From: JBBDSJ01 sp040905025
GTDB lineage: Bacteria; Pseudomonadota; Gammaproteobacteria; Methylohalomonadales; Methylohalomonadaceae
Assembly: GCA_040905025.1 (NCBI GenBank)
Contig: JBBDSJ010000126.1
Coordinates: 1-64,000, forward strand
Direction of reading: 5' to 3'
DNA length: 64,000 nucleotides
Part shown: positions 7,670-15,518 of the stretch, one piece after another
Layout: each line of letters starts with the position of its first letter
How positions within the stretch are numbered: the first letter of the stretch is position 1
Notes under the pieces: model-generated
What the model was told of the DNA's origin: nothing
Seen by the model: only the letters and a program-made list of their open reading frames with translations
Database searches by the model: none
Made by a program: the position numbers and the translations under genes

Positions 7670-10626
7670 AGCTGACGCAGCTCACCGCCGTCTGCATGGT
7701 CGCCTGTATTGTCGGCTTGCTGGTATTGCTGACGATCAGCCTGTTGAGTCTGGCCAGTATCCGTGCCAATCAGCAGTCGGTCTCCGAGCTGGTAGAGTTA
7801 AAGCGCCGCGCCGATAATTTTTCGGTGGCCAGTGACAGCCTGCTGTTGTTTGGTGCTGATACGTCACTCTGGCAACACTATGAACATGAAGGCCGCTCGC
7901 TGCAATCAACTTTACAGGCATTGGCAGAAACCGTTCCCGGGACAGGCAAGGCAGCGCATCATGTAAAAATCATACTGGCTGAACTGGATAAAATCATTGC
8001 GGCAGATGCTGCCGGAATTAACACTGCTGACACCGCCAAAATACAGAATCATTCACACGGGCTATTGAATCTGGATCACCGTAGTCAAATTATACTGAAC
8101 AATATTGCCAATCATGGCATTGCAATGGATACGGCGCTGTCGCAGGCGATCACGCAGCAACAAACACTGCACACCCGGGATGTGTATCGCACATCCCTGT
8201 TGTTCGCCGGTTCGGCAGTGCTGTTTGCAATAATTTCCATGATCGCGTTTGTCTGGATTTATCGGCGCGTCAATCAACCGACCCGGGCACTGCTGCAAAC
8301 AATCAAACGTGCTGGTGCCGGTGATGCAAGCGCGCGCGTTGATGTTTCAGGCAGGGATGAACTGGCAGCGATCGGCCAGGCTTTTAATGGCCTGCTGGAC
8401 TACCAGCAAAATGCACACCAGCATCTTCAGGAACAACAGGCGCAGCTGGAACATCAGCGCAAAATGCTGGAGGAATCGCAACGCATCGCCAGGCTCGGCA
8501 GCTGGCGCCGGGATCTGCAAACCAATATAACCGAGTGGTCGGCTGAATGTTACCGGATTGTCGGTCGATCGCCGGACAGCTTCACGCCATCGGCACAGAC
8601 CTTATTTGATCTGGTGCATCCGGATGATGTCGAATCATTTACGGTCTTGCGTGACATCGCATTAACCGGCAAGCAACCACTGGACACGCAAATCCGGATC
8701 ATTCTTCCCGATGGAACCACACGGTATGTGCATTTGTGGGCCGAGCTGAAATACGATAACAACGGCAAGCCGCGTTATTTCAGTGGCAGCCTGCAGGATG
8801 TCACTGAGTTTCATGCCCTGATCGCGAAGCTTGAGCAAAACGAGCAGGCCCTGCGGGCCTCGCGTGATGAACTGGGTGATGCACTGGCCATGCGCCAGAC
8901 ACTCATCAATTCACTGCCGGCGCATATTGCCTTGCTCGACGCTGATGGCCGCATTATTGATGTCAATGATCAGTGGCGTCACTATGGCGAGGAGAATGCC
9001 TTCACGGATCCACACTCCGGCATCGGGCAGAGTTATATCGAGATATGTAAAGCCGCCAGCGGTGATTGCCGCGAAGATGCCCTCGCTGTCGCGCAGGGAC
9101 TGAAGGATACTCTTGCCCATAAACTGACCACCTTTACACTGGAATACCCGTGCCATTCGCCGGATACAAAGCGCTGGTTCCGGGTCATGGTCAATCAGCT
9201 GACTTCGAGCCAGGCTGGTGAGGAAAATTATGGCGCCGTCGTCATGCATATCGACATCACCGAGCGCAAACTGGCGGAACTGGAACTGAGTCAACTGGCT
9301 TTCGAGGATCAGCTGACCGGCCTGTGGTCGCGCAATGGCTTCGTCGCCCAACTCTTTAAAAGCATCAAGCGAAATGGCTGGCCAGCTCATGGCATAGTTG
9401 TATTACTGGATATAGAGCAATTGCATGATGTCAATGACGCCCATGGCTATGCGGTCGGTGACCAACTATTAATATATGTGGCTGAACTTCTCCGCACCAG
9501 CACCGGCGACAACGGGCTGGTCGGCCGTACCAGCGGCGATCAGTTCATGCTGTACATACAGACGGAGTCTGAACCTGAACTGGAACAACAGCGCGTGGCA
9601 CTGGAGTCGGTATTTGCCGAGCCGCTCAGACTTGAGGACCAACTCATTTATACCAATGCCCATTTTGGCTATACCCTGCTGGCGACAGATATCCGTGATG
9701 TCGAGGCATTGATACATGAGGCCGAACTTGCCCTGTTCGAGACCCGGCGGGCAAAGTCCGGCAGATGGAGAATATATAAAACTGAATTCGATACCGCATC
9801 ACGTGATCGTGTCCGCCTGAGCAAGGAACTGCGCCAGGCACTTGTCAATCAGAATCAGGAGTTTGAGCTGCATTTTCAACCCAAGGTGAATCTCATAAAT
9901 GGCGAGTTGATAGCCTGCGAGGCATTATTGCGCTGGCATCATCCCGAGCGTGGGCTACAACCACCGGCCAGCTTTATTCCGGTCGCCGAACAAAGCCAGC
10001 TCATACGCCCGATCGGGCGCTGGGTTATCAATGAAGCCTGCCGTTACCTGCGCCGCTGGCGTGATGAAGGCCTGCCGATTGTGTGTGTCTCGGTCAATGT
10101 CTCGCTGGTGCAGTTTATCGATGAAAGTTTCACAGAGATCGTCGCCGCTGCATTGGCTGATCATCAGGTCGAGCCCGGCAGCCTGATACTGGAAATCACC
10201 GAAAGCGTTCTTGATGAAGCATCCGGCATTATCAAGGCAGAAATACTGAAACTGCATGAAACAGGCGTGCGTCTGTCACTTGACGATTTCGGCACCGGCT
10301 ACTCATCCCTGCGCTACCTGCAGCAGTATCCGTTTGATGAAATCAAGATCGATCAGAGTTTCGTCAAAAACCTTGTTGGTAATAACTATAACCGCAGTAT
10401 TGTCAGTGCGATCCTGGATATTGCCGAAGCCATTGGCGCCGAGACCGTAGCAGAAGGCATTGAAGACCTTGCAGTGCGGAACGCGTTGCTTGATCTCGGC
10501 TGCAAGGCCGGACAGGGCTATTATTTCAGCATGCCGCTGGAGGCCGAGGACTTTCGCTGGCTGCTGGACAAGAGATGTCCGCTGCCACTGACAGCCAGTT
10601 ACAACAGCAGTATGACAAGCGCCTGA
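7666..10626 (+). CDS. Membrane HAMP-PAS-PAS-GGDEF-EAL protein, probable c-di-GMP phosphodiesterase
   Basis: This is a 986-residue inner-membrane signalling protein. A first membrane segment (about 6-30) and a second (about 178-202) enclose a periplasmic sensor region. HAMP, a coiled segment, two PAS domains, GGDEF and EAL follow. The cyclase signature reads SGDQF (near residue 622) and there is no RxxD site, so that domain is very probably inactive. The EAL domain has CEALLRW (near residue 750), LEITESV, LDDFGTGYSS and KIDQSF, so hydrolysis of c-di-GMP is likely. The conserved Gln after AEGIE is replaced. It is coupled to the upstream binding protein and lies 41 bases before the KaiC-like gene. 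Confidence 0.92.
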   Translation: MKLTQLTAVCMVACIVGLLVLLTISLLSLASIRANQQSVSELVELKRRADNFSVASDSLLLFGADTSLWQHYEHEGRSLQSTLQALAETVPGTGKAAHHVKIILAELDKIIAADAAGINTADTAKIQNHSHGLLNLDHRSQIILNNIANHGIAMDTALSQAITQQQTLHTRDVYRTSLLFAGSAVLFAIISMIAFVWIYRRVNQPTRALLQTIKRAGAGDASARVDVSGRDELAAIGQAFNGLLDYQQNAHQHLQEQQAQLEHQRKMLEESQRIARLGSWRRDLQTNITEWSAECYRIVGRSPDSFTPSAQTLFDLVHPDDVESFTVLRDIALTGKQPLDTQIRIILPDGTTRYVHLWAELKYDNNGKPRYFSGSLQDVTEFHALIAKLEQNEQALRASRDELGDALAMRQTLINSLPAHIALLDADGRIIDVNDQWRHYGEENAFTDPHSGIGQSYIEICKAASGDCREDALAVAQGLKDTLAHKLTTFTLEYPCHSPDTKRWFRVMVNQLTSSQAGEENYGAVVMHIDITERKLAELELSQLAFEDQLTGLWSRNGFVAQLFKSIKRNGWPAHGIVVLLDIEQLHDVNDAHGYAVGDQLLIYVAELLRTSTGDNGLVGRTSGDQFMLYIQTESEPELEQQRVALESVFAEPLRLEDQLIYTNAHFGYTLLATDIRDVEALIHEAELALFETRRAKSGRWRIYKTEFDTASRDRVRLSKELRQALVNQNQEFELHFQPKVNLINGELIACEALLRWHHPERGLQPPASFIPVAEQSQLIRPIGRWVINEACRYLRRWRDEGLPIVCVSVNVSLVQFIDESFTEIVAAALADHQVEPGSLILEITESVLDEASGIIKAEILKLHETGVRLSLDDFGTGYSSLRYLQQYPFDEIKIDQSFVKNLVGNNYNRSIVSAILDIAEAIGAETVAEGIEDLAVRNALLDLGCKAGQGYYFSMPLEAEDFRWLLDKRCPLPLTASYNSSMTSA

Positions 10627-10667
10627 TATGCGATTGCAAATACACGTAATACTTATGGAGCTACAGC

Positions 10668-12409
10668 ATGAATTCGCCGGAACCTGCGCTAATCAAACGT
10701 AAAACCGGCCTGCCGGGCCTGGATGAAATTACCGGCGGCGGCCTGCCGGCAGCAGGCGCCACACTGATAATCGGTCAGGCCGGCGCCGGCAAATCTGTTT
10801 TCTGTCTGCAGATACTCGCCAAAACGATCACGACCGGCACGGGCGCCATCTATGTGTCGTTCGAAGAATCCAGGGCGCAGATTCATCGCGATGCGGCATC
10901 ATTCAGCTGGGGTAAAACACTGATTGCTGCCGATAACTGGGATGTCATCGATGCCCCCGGCCGGCACACGATGCAACGACGTCAGGTGGCTTTGATCTGG
11001 ACGGGTTGCTGGCTGTCATCAGCAGCCGGGCAAGTAAAACCGGCGCCGGCTGGATTGTACTCGATGGTATTGATCGTCTGTTGCGAATGCAACCTGACAC
11101 CAACTCCGCCGTTGCCCAGATTGTGGCCATCAACAACTGGTGTGAACAGCAGCAATTGTCACTGCTGTTGACGGCCAAGCAGTTTGCCGCCGATACCACG
11201 CTTGTGGCTTATCTCGAAGATGTTGAATACATGCTTGATACCGTACTGAATTTATCGCAGGGCCTGGTTGAACGCAGGCTCAACCGGCGCTTCCGTATCG
11301 TCAAGTATCGTGGCTCGGCACACGTAACGGATGAACTGCCCATGGTCATTGATAATGACGGTCTGCATATCCCATTCGCTGACCGGGTGACACAAGCGGC
11401 CGTACCGGTGAGCCATGAACGCCTGCAAACCGGCATTCCGCGGCTTGATGCCGTCCTTGACGGTGGTTTGTATCGCGGCTCCACCACACTCGTTTCCGGG
11501 CGACCGGGCACAGCCAAAACCACACTACTCGGGGCCAGTTTTGCGCTTGCTGCCGCCGGTCGCAAGGAGCGTACGCTTTACATCAGTTTTGATGAACTGG
11601 CTGACCGCATCGTGCGTAACGTCGCCTCGGTCGGTATTGATCTTGCGCCGGCTATAGATGCCGGGCTTGTCAAAATCGATTCACGGAAAGCCTGGCGCTC
11701 ACTGGTCGAAGATCACTACGTTGAAATACTGCGCATGCTTGATGAGTTCAAACCCGATTGTCTGGTCATTGATCCGGTCTCGGCCTTGTTAAAAGCGGCC
11801 AGCACCGCAGCCACATATATTGCCATCGAGCGGATATTGGGTGTTGCCCGGGCCAGTGGTATTACCACGATACTTACTTCATTAACTGGGAATGAACCTG
11901 GAGGCGAATCCACTTTGAGCCACACCTCGACGCTGGTAGACACCTGGATTGCGCTTGGCTATGCCGTCAGAGGTGGTGAGCGGAACCGGACACTGTCTGT
12001 CGTAAAATCGCGCGGCACCGGCCATTCCAACCAGGTTCGCGAGCTGGTGCTCGCAACCAGCGGTCTCGACCTGGCGGATGTCTATCAGTTTGGCTCGGAA
12101 GTGCTGATGGGCACCGCCAGACTGCAGAAGGAACAGGAACTGGCGAGCCTTGAAAAAAAGCGTTCAGTCGATCGCAGCAAACAACAGCAAAAACTGAAAC
12201 GTGAAATTGAACTCGCCAAAGGCCGGGAGAAAAAAGCCGCCAGCGAGACGCGAAGTCTTGAGGAAGAACTACGACTTGAAATGCAGGAATTTGCGGATAC
12301 CGACAGCGAAGAATCGAAGCGGGAAAGCGACATTATGCAAAAGCGTGACAAAGGCAGCACCAAAGCCATAAATGCTCCTGAACCGAAACATACCGGAGGG
12401 GAAAAATGA
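10668..12409 (+). pseudogene. kaiC: KaiC-like double-domain ATPase, one-base frameshift in the first domain
   Basis: This encodes a KaiC-family protein (RecA-like CI and CII domains), which in non-cyanobacterial species acts as a timing or stress regulator. The first part has the CI Walker A GQAGAGKS and the YVSFEES glutamates. After WDVIDAP the frame is lost. It resumes in the next frame as TSGGFDLDGLLAVISS. Adding one C to the five-C run at 10954-10958 restores a continuous protein of about 580 residues. CII has Walker A GRPGTAKTT, YISFDEL (one of the usual two Glu is Asp) and HTSTLVDTW, where the phosphorylation sites are expected. A charged coiled-coil tail ends the protein. The lesion could be a sequencing error or real decay. 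Confidence 0.85.
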
Positions 12410-12726
12410 ACGCGGAGTCGCAACCTGAGGCCAGGTCAGGGGCGCATCTGGTTCTGTTTATCACCGGTGATTCACCGCGTTCACAACGGGCACGCGGCAA
12501 CCTCGAGCAGGCCCTGAATCAACTCGCGATTGATGGCGTGCTGGCTGAAGTAGTTGATTTATTAAGTCAGCCGGAACAGGTAATAAAATATGGCGTATTT
12601 GCAACGCCGGCATTGATGAATGCCAGTCAATCCGGAAACCCGCAAATACTCTATGGTGATTTATCCAACACGGACAGACTGCTAAAGTTTCTGGCGACTG
12701 GTTTGCCCGGCAAAAAGATTGGCTAG
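12406..12726 (+). CDS. kaiB: KaiB-like thioredoxin-fold protein
   Basis: This is a 106-residue KaiB-family protein, the usual partner of KaiC. It shows the family pattern: an N-terminal strand LVLFITGDSPRSQRA, a helix, EVVDLLSQPEQ, then FATPAL with the cis-proline-type ATP motif, and ILYGDLSN near the end. The start overlaps the end of the KaiC frame (ATGA at 12406-12409), so the two were evolved to be translated together. It ends the operon that begins at 6632. An intact kaiB beside a frameshifted kaiC favours a recent lesion or a sequencing error. Confidence 0.85.
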   Translation: MNAESQPEARSGAHLVLFITGDSPRSQRARGNLEQALNQLAIDGVLAEVVDLLSQPEQVIKYGVFATPALMNASQSGNPQILYGDLSNTDRLLKFLATGLPGKKIG

Positions 12727-12739
12727 AAGTGGTCGCAAA

Positions 12740-13020
12740 ATTCATTACCCGTGACAGGAGCAGGGCAACGCCCGCCTGGCCGAACGCGACAGCCGCCTGC
12801 ACGGTGCCAGTTGGAACAGCAATGTTGCGCAAACAGGTCAGAACGGTGTCGAGGCCAATACCGAAGCCGGTATTGATCTGAACGAGAATGTCTCGGTCAA
12901 TGTGCGTTATACGGCGACGAAATTCAGCAACCTGCTGTCGCATCAGGCGATGAGAACAACACGGGTCAGCTGGCAAATGCAAACCCTGACTCCGGTTTGT
13001 GGCTGGTGGTAAAACAATAA
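12740..13020 (+). pseudogene. Remnant of the C-terminal end of an unidentified protein
   Basis: Between kaiB and the next gene, one frame reads protein-like for about 65 codons (including VEANTEAGIDLNENVSVN and VRYTATKFSN). It is followed after a frame change by NNTGQLANANPDSGLWLVVK and a TAA at 13018-13020. Alternating polar and hydrophobic residues recall outer-membrane beta-strands, but I cannot name the family. No start codon or ribosome site fits. It may be the end of a gene lost by deletion. Confidence 0.35.
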
Positions 13021-13031
13021 CCATGCCCGAC

Positions 13032-13077
13032 GACACCCATATCGGGTGTCCTTACCCAGGGGCTTCCGGCTTTTTTA
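13032..13077 (+). terminator. Possible terminator after the kai operon
   Basis: A perfect 7-base stem GACACCC/GGGTGTC with a five-base loop lies at 13032-13050. A T-rich run follows about 20 bases later (13071-13077), after a second short hairpin GCTTCCGGC. The distance between stem and T-run makes this a weak case. It lies between convergent genes. Confidence 0.4.
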
Positions 13078-14862
13078 TTTCGGCTTGGCTGCGTACATGG
13101 CATCATCAGCATGGCGCAAAAGCTGCTGATCATCATCACCATCCTGCGGATAAACTGCAATTCCGATACTGGGTGCGATTTTCAGCACACGATTTTCGAC
13201 GGCAAACTCCAGCATGAAAGCTGCCTGAATTTTACTTACAACCCTTTCAATGTCTTCATGCCGATTAATATTCTCCAGCAGGATCACAAATTCATCGCCA
13301 CCAATCCGTGCCACCGTATCCACTTCACGCAGACAGTCCCTGAGTCGCTGTGCCGACTCTTGCAGCAGCGCGTCACCCACCGCATGCCCAAAGTCATCGT
13401 TCACCTGCTTGAATTTATCCAGATCCAGATACAACACGGCCAGCAAAGCTGTTTCGCGCCGGGCCCGGGCCAATGCCAGCCGCAAACGATCCTGAAACAG
13501 CACCCGATTGGGCAAGCCGGTCAGCACATCATGCAACGCCATATAACGCATTTGTGTCTGCAATTTTTTGCGCTCAACGGCGGTGGCTATCTGCGTCGAA
13601 ACAAACTGCAGGAACTCCTTGTCCTTGTCACTATAAGACATTGCCTGTGAACTGTGCTGCATTATCAACGCGCCCAGCGTTGTATTGTTCATGCTCAACG
13701 GTACACCCAGTCGACTTGTCATAAGCTGGCTGTTGTTTGTGCCTGCTGCAATTGCAGCAGATATCTGTAACAACGGCGCATCGGTTCGCATCACCTCAAC
13801 GCAAAACGTGTCGGCGGCGGGGGTTTGTTCGGGAACCTGTTCGGTTACGTCGTAATAATAGGCATATTCCAGTGCTTCGTCTGTGCCGCCGCGCAGCGCA
13901 ATATAAAACCGGTCTGCTGTTAGAAATTCGGTAATCGTTGCATGAATGCTTTTAAACAAAGCCTGTAAATCATCTTCGCTATGCGCCGCTTCGGATATTT
14001 CATACTGCGCCTTGTGTATGAACTCCGCATATTTGCGCTCAGAAATATCGTGCGCCACGGCGACCCGATACTGGTCTTCCGGTGCAAAGCGTGCCGACCA
14101 CATGATATGTGCAATCTGGCCATCCTTGCGGATATAACGGTTTTCAAAATACGGCTTGGCATTGCCGGCGCTGATTTCACTGATCGCGGCCGCAGTGTGG
14201 GCGCGGTCATCCGGATGCACCAGATCGAGCGGATTCCTGCCATGCATTTCTTCGGGCGTGTAACCGAATATACGTTCAGAGGCAGCACTGACATACACAA
14301 ACCGGCCTTGCTGATCGACAACGCAGACGGCGTCGAGCAGCAGGTCCATGATGTTGACCAACGGGACATCGGGTTTCATTGAATCTTCAGGCTCATCGGT
14401 TAACGGGTCTGTTTGATAAACATCCAGCAGCGGCTGTTGTGAAGCATCCACAGCGATCAGCTTTGTACGGCCAGCTTCGCCATACAGGAATGCATTCTGC
14501 CGGTACACCCGGGACAGCTCGCGTGCCTGTTCAAGCTTTATGTCCAGTATCAGCAGACTCGGCTCCGCTGGCCAGTGTCCTGCCGGGTCACTGCCGGTGG
14601 CGGAATAATAGCGCCAGCGGTTGGCCACCGCCTGGATAAACTGTTGCTGCAGATGCTGGTTTTCGGCGGCATCAGTTTTACGCCCATGCGGATTGAAAGC
14701 CGTAATCAACGCACAACTGGCGATGTCTTCGGCACGCAGCAGCTGCAGCAGCTGCAGCAGTTCAGTGGATTCGCCACAAGCAGGCAGGCGGATTTCGCTT
14801 CCATTGACCCGCACTGTATAGACTGCATGGGTGTAGGATCGCGCCAGTTCTGCTGTCAGCAC
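13075..14862 (-). CDS. DUF3293-PAS-GAF-GGDEF diguanylate cyclase
   Basis: This is a 595-residue soluble protein. Residues about 5-140 look like DUF3293, a small domain of unknown function usually found alone (ALITAFNPHGR, then GSDPAGHWPAEPSLLI and QNAFLYGE). A PAS domain (about 165-285), a GAF domain (about 295-430) and a GGDEF domain (about 435-595) follow. The cyclase part has YLDLDKFKQVND, IGGDEF near residue 519 and a REVD inhibition site, so it should be active. The start is a GTG. I see no earlier ATG that keeps the domain intact. It converges with the kai operon. The DUF3293 fusion is unusual and may act as an input domain. Confidence 0.88.
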   Translation of the reverse strand: MLTAELARSYTHAVYTVRVNGSEIRLPACGESTELLQLLQLLRAEDIASCALITAFNPHGRKTDAAENQHLQQQFIQAVANRWRYYSATGSDPAGHWPAEPSLLILDIKLEQARELSRVYRQNAFLYGEAGRTKLIAVDASQQPLLDVYQTDPLTDEPEDSMKPDVPLVNIMDLLLDAVCVVDQQGRFVYVSAASERIFGYTPEEMHGRNPLDLVHPDDRAHTAAAISEISAGNAKPYFENRYIRKDGQIAHIMWSARFAPEDQYRVAVAHDISERKYAEFIHKAQYEISEAAHSEDDLQALFKSIHATITEFLTADRFYIALRGGTDEALEYAYYYDVTEQVPEQTPAADTFCVEVMRTDAPLLQISAAIAAGTNNSQLMTSRLGVPLSMNNTTLGALIMQHSSQAMSYSDKDKEFLQFVSTQIATAVERKKLQTQMRYMALHDVLTGLPNRVLFQDRLRLALARARRETALLAVLYLDLDKFKQVNDDFGHAVGDALLQESAQRLRDCLREVDTVARIGGDEFVILLENINRHEDIERVVSKIQAAFMLEFAVENRVLKIAPSIGIAVYPQDGDDDQQLLRHADDAMYAAKPK

Positions 14863-14939
14863 GACCGGCTACCGTGCACAAGCTCATACCTGTAAACCAT
14901 TTGGGGCAACAAAGCCATGCGGCGTACAATCATCGTGTC

Positions 14940-15260
14940 ATGAGAAATCATCATCACAATCGGCCTGGTCGCAATCGGCCCGGCAGCGTATTGCTACTGG
15001 TCATGTTGATCGCCAGCACGGGCGGCTGCGGCGGCAATGTGAATGTGCAGGCCAGTGGCGGTGGCGCCGGCGGATTTGCATCACTGGGCGCGATCATACT
15101 CGGTACCAGTGCGTTGCGGTATCTGCGCGGCAATCACGATCCGGTTCGCAAGACACCGGAAGAACAAGACGATCCGGCGCTGGTGACACCCCCGGAAATA
15201 TCAGCGGAGCCAACAACAGACGACACGCCGCAGTTACAGCCCATCAAGCGGCCAGACTGA
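14940..15260 (+). CDS. Small putative secreted or lipoprotein, unknown function
   Basis: This is a 106-residue protein if read from the ATG at 14940. It has a basic start, a hydrophobic segment (SVLLLVMLIASTGG) and then a Cys in GGCGGNV that could be lipidated, although the lipobox is poor. A glycine-rich second hydrophobic stretch (GGFASLGAIILGTSALRYL) and a proline- and acid-rich tail follow. I do not recognise a family. It is transcribed away from the DUF3293-GGDEF gene and is followed at once by a strong terminator. An in-frame start at 14874 would add 22 residues without a signal-like character. Confidence 0.55.
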   Translation: MRNHHHNRPGRNRPGSVLLLVMLIASTGGCGGNVNVQASGGGAGGFASLGAIILGTSALRYLRGNHDPVRKTPEEQDDPALVTPPEISAEPTTDDTPQLQPIKRPD

Positions 15261-15283
15261 TGCTTTCCGGCCGCCGCAAACAA

Positions 15284-15314
15284 CAAACGCAGGCACTGGC
15301 CTGCGTTTGTTTTC
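15284..15314 (+). terminator. Rho-independent terminator
   Basis: A perfect 11-base stem (CAAACGCAGGC with GCCTGCGTTTG) and a four-base loop (ACTG) are followed by TTTTC. It lies 23 bases after the small putative lipoprotein gene. Confidence 0.8.
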
Positions 15315-15323
15315 ACTCACCTT

Positions 15324-15502
15324 AAGTATTGCCCGTAAGTATTGCCCGTGCTTTTAAAAAGTCCCTCGGGGTTGTTTCACTGGGCCCCGGCTTTCGCCGG
15401 GGCGACGAAACAGGTTTATCATACCGGTGAAGACGGTAGCCAATATAAATAAAGCACGCTTTCAGCGCTCATGTTCGACTGGCCTGCGGCCTTCGCCGCA
15501 AT
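15324..15502. repeat. Tandem 13-mer and two REP-like hairpins
   Basis: AAGTATTGCCCGT occurs twice in tandem (15324-15336 and 15337-15349). A hairpin CCCCGGC-TTTC-GCCGGGG lies at 15385-15402 and is followed by GCGACGA. A related one, TGCGGC-CTTC-GCCGCA, lies at 15485-15500 and is followed by ATGACGG. Hairpins of this form with a TTC loop and a GACG tail are common extragenic palindromes in Proteobacteria. The stretch 15261-15518 otherwise holds no gene. Confidence 0.6.
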
Positions 15503-15518
15503 GACGGCAGCCTTGACT

